Source: Aptenodytes patagonicus
Taxonomy: Eukaryota > Chordata > Aves > Sphenisciformes > Spheniscidae
Direction of reading: 5' to 3'
Assembly (NCBI RefSeq): GCF_965638725.1
Contig: NC_134949.1
Location: 13,328,951 to 13,392,950, forward strand
Length of the DNA: 64,000 bases
In this document: positions 39,001 to 48,000 of the stretch, one piece after another
Layout of the letters: each line of letters begins with the position of its first letter
Numbering within the stretch: position 1 is the first letter of the stretch
Notes under the pieces: model-generated
What the model was told of the DNA's origin: nothing
The model's database searches: none
The model's input: only the letters and a program-made list of their open reading frames with translations
Program-made: the position numbers and the translations under genes

Positions 39001-42000
39001 GTACTGTGCCCATAAGCTACAACTGAGTCCTAATATATTGTGTTGGAATGACACACGGGTCAAACAAAATATTTTCACTTACCAACAAGTTGTCTAAACA
39101 TATAAATAAGTTAATAAGGACAAGTCATATTCCCAGCACATTTTGGCAGGATTCCTAGTTGGACTCCTTGGGACTGGCATAATCACACTAACAATGAATG
39201 TCCACACTGCACAAATACCCATAACTGTTTGACTGCCACAAAAACAGATTAAATAAGTCCTGTGCAAACATTAAAGAGGTACTGCATTGCTCGTCATCAG
39301 TCTGCCCTGTGCCCTCTTTAATATCATGCCAGACAATCAAAAGAGCAATCCCAAAAATCAGGAGGGAGAGCAAAGTTGACACTGTTTTTCTTTTGTCACA
39401 TTCCTCACTCATGAGTTCAGATGCCTGTGGAGCCATTCCAGTTTCACAACAAAGACTTGTAAAACGACTTGAACACCTCATTTTCTGTGACAAACAAAGG
39501 CAACACTGAACGGCAAGCACCAAGTTAAGTTACCTTAAGAGCTGGCAGACCAACTACTTCCACAGAAAAAATAGTGAAGGTGTGAAAAGAAAAAGGGGGT
39601 AAAAGAAAGAAGTTAATTGAGCAATGAGTTTGGTCAAGCTGCCCATTTCCAAAAGTTAGACAGGTACCCCAGTGCTAACATCCCCAGGCTTCCTTACTGT
39701 CAGGGATAAAAACAGGAACCGCCAAAGGGCAGGTCATCTGACATCCCAGGTACCTATTTTAAGAAGAGATAAATTACCAGTTCAAGAGAGTATATTTCTC
39801 TCCATTGACTGTAAAGAGAGACCAGGATGATTAACTCAGATTAAGAAATCAAATAAGATTCTTCAAAGATTTTAAGTTCAGTCTCTAATTTAATAGCTAT
39901 ATGGACACAGAAGCTTAATGTAAGGCAAGCAGAGAAAATCTGGCCTTTCCATTTAGCATTTGAATCTTTTAATCTGTGACATATGGACATCAGCCTCCTG
40001 ACTGCCTATAAAATACTTAGACATCAATCACAACAACAAACAAAATAGCTGCAACTGGTATTAGGCACTTACTTATAAATCCCATTGTTTTATAGCCCTC
40101 CTTTGATGAGTGTATTTTTCAACATGATGTAGTTTTTATTATTATCATTATTATACCTATAACAACATACATAATGAAAAGAAGATGAAACTCTTAAGTT
40201 TAAGCATTAATGTTTGCAAATGTTTCTCACATTGCTTTACTTATTTACATGAAGCTTAATAGCAGTACTGTACATGAAGAGCTATCATGGATGCAAATGT
40301 AATGAGTTAAAAAAAAAGCACTTGGAAAATTGGACCATTAATGAAAATACATTCCAGACTTCTCCCTGAGAGATGTCTACAGCTGCAAACTGACACAGAA
40401 ATAAAAAAATTAAGTCAGAGAGATTAAGAAATGTAGTGGTAGTTGTCAAAAGAGGTCCATTTCAGTTCCTCAGCTCACAAAATATCCGGAATGTTGTTAT
40501 CATTATGAATCCCATTATGCAAGAAAGCAAACTCCTTCAGCTACTCTGAGACATAGCTGGGGTTGCTGAGGAATCCATAGAAGGTGTTCAGCACCTCACA
40601 ACTAAAATCTAGTGACCAAAAGTAGAAGATATCACAGCTGACAAGCTGCCAGCCTGAGATTCCTGTAAGGCTCTTCTCTGTGCTTAGTTTGTATGTACCA
40701 GAGAATGCAGTCACAAGACTAGTTGATAACAACTTCAAGTGTAACTCAATTTGTTTTACTTACGACTTGTAATTCTTTACTAGAAAAACTATGGTCAAAA
40801 GCTTAACTTTTCACTTTTTAATTATCGAGTGACTAATCCTGAAATAATTACAAGCATTGAAATAATTTTCCATATTTGCAATGCTTCTACAAGGACAAAC
40901 TCAGTTTTGCAATCCCGACTTGCTTGCAATAGCATGTAGTACTTCAGTGAATAGCCATTTTGCTACCTGCACAAATGACTGTGAGGGCTGTAGATTGGAC
41001 CTAGGCTTTAAAAGACAATTGTTTTCGAGAATCAGGCACCTTTAACCTCACAAACTCTTGCTATAGAAAATTTAATTTCAAATTAATTGCTTACTTTTAC
41101 ATATATAGTTTAGATGATAAATTAATTTACATGACCAATTTATTATTTCTCAATAATAAACTATTGTTGATACTATTGTCTGATAAAGAAAAGCAGCTCT
41201 TCTTTATTTTGTCTCACAAACCAGGACTCTAAGCCTCACATGGACATTAAAATGAAAAGTTTCCTCAAGCTAGAACAAATCCTTGATGATCACATTGATC
41301 CTTTCCTTGTTCTTGTGCTAATCTGATTTTTCGGTCTATATTCTTACTTACTGAGGCATGTTCAGTCCCAGTTATATGAAGAAACTCCACGGCTCTGAAT
41401 GCAATTGTACCACAACTGAATTGAGATCACTATTTTTCCTCTTACTTTATTACACTTGCCTAATAGTTTTTGAGAGGAAGAATACTCCTGGGGTCAGTTC
41501 TGACTTTGGGGCAGTGACCCAAATGTTATAACCTCAGTAAAATCCTTCCAACTGTTGTTCCCCTCCTGTGCTGAGCACACAGGCAGACACACTAGCAACA
41601 AACCCAGTACAACCGTACAACAGAACAGAAATACAAACCAGAAGAGGAGGGACACACGGACAGTGGGGGTACACCACACCCACGCAATCACCCTCAGGGT
41701 GACTTCCCTGACAGCTAAAGTGCATAGAGATCCTTCTGAATACCTCATGCACCTATTCAAGCTATGAAAAAAGTTACAAAATTTCTGAAAACCTGCTGAT
41801 ACTACAGTGGTGAAAGCAATTTAAATTTACTCTTGGGATGTTGAATACTCATTGGGACAATAAAGAATTAAAACAGAAGATGAAATATCACCTTCAGCTG
41901 TTGAAAAAGGTATCTGATCTGGAAAAAAAATTGTTTACAGAGGCAAGCAAATAGGAAATTAAATACAGAAAAGAGAACATAGAATACTAAGGCACCTTGA

Positions 42001-45000
42001 GACAAAAAATAACTTTGCTAATGTTATGGAATATCTATACGAATCTTCAAGAGAAAAAGTTTACTGTTGTTGGATTTGAACCTAAGCGCAAAAAGGGTGC
42101 TAAGCGCTCTTAGCTATCAGAGAAAGTGAATTGAGGCAGGAAGTAAAGGCAGCAGAGACTAGAGAGATGCTTCAGAGAAAGAAAGGCTTACAGAAACAGG
42201 GACGCAGAAGATCTGCAGAGGCTCTCTCTCACTTCCAGCTCAGCAGTATTCCTGAGTAGACAAGATCCAAGACTTCTAAGAAAAGGCTAAAGCAATAGAT
42301 AAGAGACACAGATATTCCCTTCAAAAGCTTTTCCCCTCCATGTTCCCCGCCTGCTATACATAAGAAGGTAAATAAGCAATATGTTTGTTTTCAGACTAAA
42401 CAGCCATTAGTCATAATTCCCAAAGAGAAGTTTGCTTGTAAGTGCCAAGCACAGCTGGGACTGTATTAACACAGTTGGACAACAAGGGAAACTGTGCTCC
42501 AGAGAGATCAAAGGCCAAGAGAGCTTGGACCATGAGTTTCTAACCTTCTGAGAAATGAAGGAAACCAAGCAGTCACCTAACAGCAAACCTACAGTATCTT
42601 TGATGCAGCATCCCCTCTGTTTGTGACACTGCCCATGCACACAGCTATTTCAGAAGACATTGCTTTATTATTTGTATAAAACCATCAGGCACATAATCTT
42701 CATTTTACATCAGTGTTACTATTAGATCACATGCTGCTCACACCTCTATTCTGGACATTCATTTTCACTGCCTTCCACAGGCACCAAACCCATCTCTCCT
42801 TTACAAACATGTATTTACATCCATTATCTGTTGTATTTCATAGTTCATTTCTCATTTCCTCACTACATTCACTCATCCGTTCCCCACATAGATATGCATT
42901 CTGCCAGTCCTGTTCATTCTACACTACTCCAACATTAAAATCCCTCTCATTTCTGGAAAGCAGTATCTTCTCTCCCAATGAACAAATCCACACATAACCA
43001 AGGCACATCCTCCTCACTCCACACCCACAACACGCGTAAGATCCAATGCCAGCACCAGGCATGAAACAGATTCCAGACAAGGAACAATTAAATAATCTGT
43101 AACTCTTCAGTTTAGAAAGTTGACAAATTAAGGGGGGGGGGGGTATCTATCAAACCATCCTGCAGCAGTGAAAATGAAGAGAGGATGAGATGTTCACTGT
43201 CTCATCCAATACAAGAACTACAGGGCATGAAACGAAGCTGGTAGGAGTCAGGTTCAAAAAAGAAAGGAGGTGGCAGTTCTTGTGTAGTTAATCTGTGGAA
43301 CTCGTTGCCCAGGGTGTTGCAATGCCAGAAGTTTATATAGTTGAGGAGGAGACAGGAGAAGTTCAAGGAAGAGGGGTCAACTGAGGATTACTAAATACAG
43401 AGGACTGCACTTGGCTCATGAAATCCCTGCATCACAAATGGCTAGGGGCTGCACTTCTGCTCACCATTAGATACTGTGCCATATGGACCTCTGGTCAGAC
43501 TGTACAGCTGGTTTTGATCTCATGCAATACATAAGACCAAACAGAGGAAGTTTCTTATTAAAGTGAAAGAACTTTTTTCACAGTATGACTGACCCAAAAA
43601 GTGTATTTTTCATCTGCAAGACAGGATATTCAATTCATATGTAAGAATTAATGCAGTAAATGTGCAAGGGTAATTGAAACAATACCTAAACTGCATTTTG
43701 TGTAGGATAGAAATCTCCTTTTGACTAGAGGTAGAAAATAGAGTGTGAGTAAATATCCCCTAAACATAGAAAAACCCATCATTTTTTGGAAAAGTGATGC
43801 AAAATCAGTGAAAAATGTTCATAAGATATGAGGACAAATGGGTAAAAAGCACGATATTTTGAAGAGCTCATTTCTGGGCTGCTTGGAAATTGCAATAAAT
43901 TCTGTATTTAATAATTATTTCAGGAAACTTCACGTTGCTTAGTTATCTCATAGCAAATAATTTTTTCCAGATGCTTTCCATGTTTCTTTATTTCTCCCAC
44001 TCCCAATTTGATTCTTTCTCAAGTTTCTGTCTCTCTTAGAGCAAACATTTGGCTCTAAAAAAAAAAATCAAGAAAGAACTGCCAGAAAAATCTGCTCTAT
44101 GCAGTTTGTACAGTGCCCTTGCTCTCCTTGCAGAAAAATAGTTTTAACTGCTGAGCTGCTGACATTATTTATTTGGATTTATATACACCAACTACACTAC
44201 AGCTGGATTGAAAATGGGTAAAAATAGCAAGCACTCCACAAAATGAATATATGAGTTCATTTCCATAGGTACATATTTTTAAAAATGCAATAGTACTGTT
44301 TGTAATTTTACTATAAAAGCTTCAAGTACAACATACACATATATGCAGATAATTAAAGTATATACAAGATCAAGCTTATTCTGGACTTTTTTCCTTTTAT
44401 AGAAATGACAAGTATTCACATCTTTCACAGCAAATTTCTCATTTTTCTGACGTGAGAATATACAAGTACTTCTCCTCCTTTAAATACCTGAATAGAAGAA
44501 CTTGAATAAACTGCTTCTGATGTTAAAAATAGGATTGGGTCTATTTATGACATTGTTTCCAGAAAATCCCAGTCACCAGGTCTCCAAGACACTTCAATAA
44601 TTTGTATTAAAGGTGTCCTAGACTAGAATTGTTCCTGTTAATTTTGCCTACCTAAACATTAATCATGCAATGTAGTAAATTTTAAACAGCATTTCAAAGG
44701 ACACTGTAGCATGTTCTAAAATTAAAGTAATCTACAAATCTCGCACCAGGGTAGTTTTATTCATCACTGAAAAAGGGAAAGTTTGTGGCAATTTGTTTAA
44801 CAACAGCCATCAAGAAATGTGTCCATTTTAGACGGAGAGGAGATTGGATTATATTCTATGTTATTATCTTTCTAGATAAGCTATGATAAAATTAGCAGCA
44901 TTTGACCACTGTCACCTACCATTCCATCTTGAACTGAATTTCATACTCTCTTTCTTTAATAGCATTGTATTCATTTTGGCAACTAAGAAGTTGTTGCCTT

Positions 45001-48000
45001 ATTCGAGAAACTTCACTGGAGGACTCTTCAGGGAACTGTTCTGCTTTTTCCAATTCATGTTGTTGTTGTTCCAGTTCTACACTAAGACGTTTGGCTTCCT
45101 GCAACAGCTGGATCTCAGATTCCTGTAAACTATATTAAATAGAAAAATTTAGAACTAGGCAATGAGAAGCATAAGCTTTGTATTTATACTTCTTTACCTA
45201 CTTATAATATTTAATTCAAGGTTTTCAAGATGAGATAGGATTAAGACCTGAATAATCTGGTCTAACCTCCTAATTGACCCTGCCTTGAACAGGAGGTTGG
45301 ACCAGAGACCTCCTGAGGTCTGTTCAAACCTGAATTATCCTACGATGCCATGAGAGCAGTGGAATCTGATGTGAGGGTTTTTTTCTGCATACCGATAGCT
45401 GGAGTGGGATTCATCTCATCTAATTTTAACCAGATGAAAGATGGTTAGTTAGTCTAATTTATTTATCTAGCACCTCCTAGAACCAGCAAAGAAGCAGGAA
45501 ATCCATTTTATCCTAAGAAATGTTGAAGGCTAGATTTAATCAACGTGGGGACCACTAACAGGGAAGTACTCACCAGGACAAGGCCCAGTCTGGGCTATAC
45601 GACAGCTTTAAGTTCTTAGTACATACCAGGACACCTACCCAGTGCTGAACTGCATGTTGCTATTGCTGTAGTGTCACCAGTATGTGAAGTAATCATTTAA
45701 TGATACACAAGCTGCAAATACAGTTATGGACTTCTGTGGAAGCTTATTATAAGGCTTGTAGACATGATCAATTATCTGATCTGACTTGTATCACCGAAAT
45801 CTAGCTTCACAGAAACAACAAACTGTAACATTCTGTCGATGTTAGGAGACTGGAATTCATAATATGCTTAGGAACCTATGTGGTGATAGCTGAATAACAG
45901 ATCTTAAAGGCTGTTAGTAAAATACATTGATTATTATGGAAAAGTCTTAAAGGGAACTACAGTATGAAAGTTCATATACAATGCACAACATATAAACCTG
46001 TTCTTCATGCTATAGAAATCATTGTGTATGCCTTCTCAGTATTACTACACTATAACTTTTGTGTAATGGTTTACTAAAATTGGTCACAAATGATGTGGAA
46101 GAATAAAGAACTCAATCACTTGCCTTTTATTATTAAAAATGTAGTGCAATTTAATATTTTTTAAAACAAAGGAATTTAGCATCTCCCATATTGAGAAACT
46201 CTAGACATCAATTTTAGCTCAAAGATGACATTTATGGCTTAGCAACAAAAACAAAATTATGTATCACAATGGAGAACAGAGTTGAGATGGTAACTATAAA
46301 AATACAAAATATACATCTGACTATACTGCATAAACATAGCTGAAATAATATAGCAGAAAAAGTTTTGTTTTGTGTAACATTTCTACTTAGATAACCACTT
46401 CCTTTTTTAAAGCAGAAAATAAGAAAACCACAGACTTAACAGGAAACAAGAGTGTGCCTTTATCACGAACAAATAACTTGATGTGTGATGTATTTACATA
46501 GTAACTTTTTAAGGGAAAAATAAATTGACTTATCGACACAAGATCCTATACAATATTTAGATCTTCTTTAAGTCCAACAGAATGTATGCTGTTTTAGGAG
46601 TAAATATAATTGGTTGCAGTAATACACATTAATTTCAAACATAATTCTTACATAAAACATAAATTTTACATAAAATTACATAAAAACATAAGTTCTTCCA
46701 TAAAAACAAAATTCCTAGTATTGATTTTTTCAAGATAATAAAAAGATAAAAATAGAAACAAGAACTGAGTGTTGAATCTAGACCAAATCTTGCTCACTAT
46801 AGTTGCCAACAGTATTTTTTCATGTGAAGATTTAAATTTAATTGAAGACAATGAAGAAATAACTGGACATCTACACAGTGTACACATCTAGAATCACATG
46901 AGTGCAAAAGTAGGCTTGCCAAGTCTGATGTGGCATCTTTTGAATTTGTGAAGTGATTAATAATTTAACATAGGCTTAAGAAGATGAGTTTCCCAAACTG
47001 TCAATGAACTATCATTATTACCTGACTTTCTTACAGCTTGGTGTATCAGAATATTCATATTAGGTTCCTAAATTGAGATAATAAAAATAAAAAATTACAA
47101 TTTGGCCACATGACTGTGTGACCAAATGGGTTTTCAGGGGCCAAATATGAGCTCAGGTACATCAGCTTTAGGTGCAGCCACACTGCAAAGTGGATGAGTG
47201 AGACAGCACCAGAACGGGATGACAGCCTGTTCCCAGAATTTCAGCTGTGCACCAAACATAAATTTAAAAGCACATAACACTTTGAAGAAATGTATCAAAG
47301 ATGTTATCTGCCAGGTGACATCTCTTAGCTTTCCAGAATGCCAAATTGTGCAAAACTGAAACCAAGAAATAAAGGACTATTTACCACTAAACAAAGGACC
47401 ACACTATAAACTTAAAACTCTGTGTACTCTAGCAACAGCTTTGGAAATTATCTGCATACAGACTAGTCGCATTCATCATATTAGACAAATTTGTATTGTA
47501 TATCAGAGAGATCAGCTGCAATCATTTGGCATAGCTGTCACAAGGATCTATGCTGCTTAAGATGCGTAAGATTTTCTCCTTGAGATTTTTGTGTGTGAAT
47601 AAAGGAAAGAAGAACACATACAGCCTGAAGACCTCATCCAGCATCATTTGTTTCCACATGGCATTGTAACAGCACTGGGACAGATGGGGATTAATTGGGA
47701 AAGAGATTAAATTCAAGTGTAATTAGTGAAAAAATAAGTTCTTGATCCACAGAACTGTACTGCACATGTAAGGGTGAAGAACTAAAAATTAAAAAGTGGT
47801 ATTGATTCTGTGAATGGTTCATTGCAGGAAAAGAGTATACACACATACTGAACCTATCATCAGGACTCTCTTTATAGCCAACAGAGAAAACCAGACACTT
47901 GCAGGTGTCCGTATAAGGAGGAAGCGTGTGGTCCCTATTTCTTTCTATTGACTGTTAAGGGACTCCAGATACCTAGTTCAGATGTGTATGTCCACTGATG

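Larger units (their letters stand above)
36695..44919 (-). other. CCDC146: CCDC146 8.2 kb intron
   Basis: AT-rich. An AATAAA followed by a TTG-rich stretch near 38325-38345 and a T-tract-plus-AG at about 38167 are exon-like on the + strand but unsupported. An old CR1-like fragment lies at about 43090-43530. Confidence 0.5.

Noticed and set aside
42060..42120. tRNA-like segment on the - strand (GGTTCAAATCC-type B box)
   Set aside because: No matching acceptor stem or convincing D and anticodon arms; probably chance or a very old tRNA-derived remnant.
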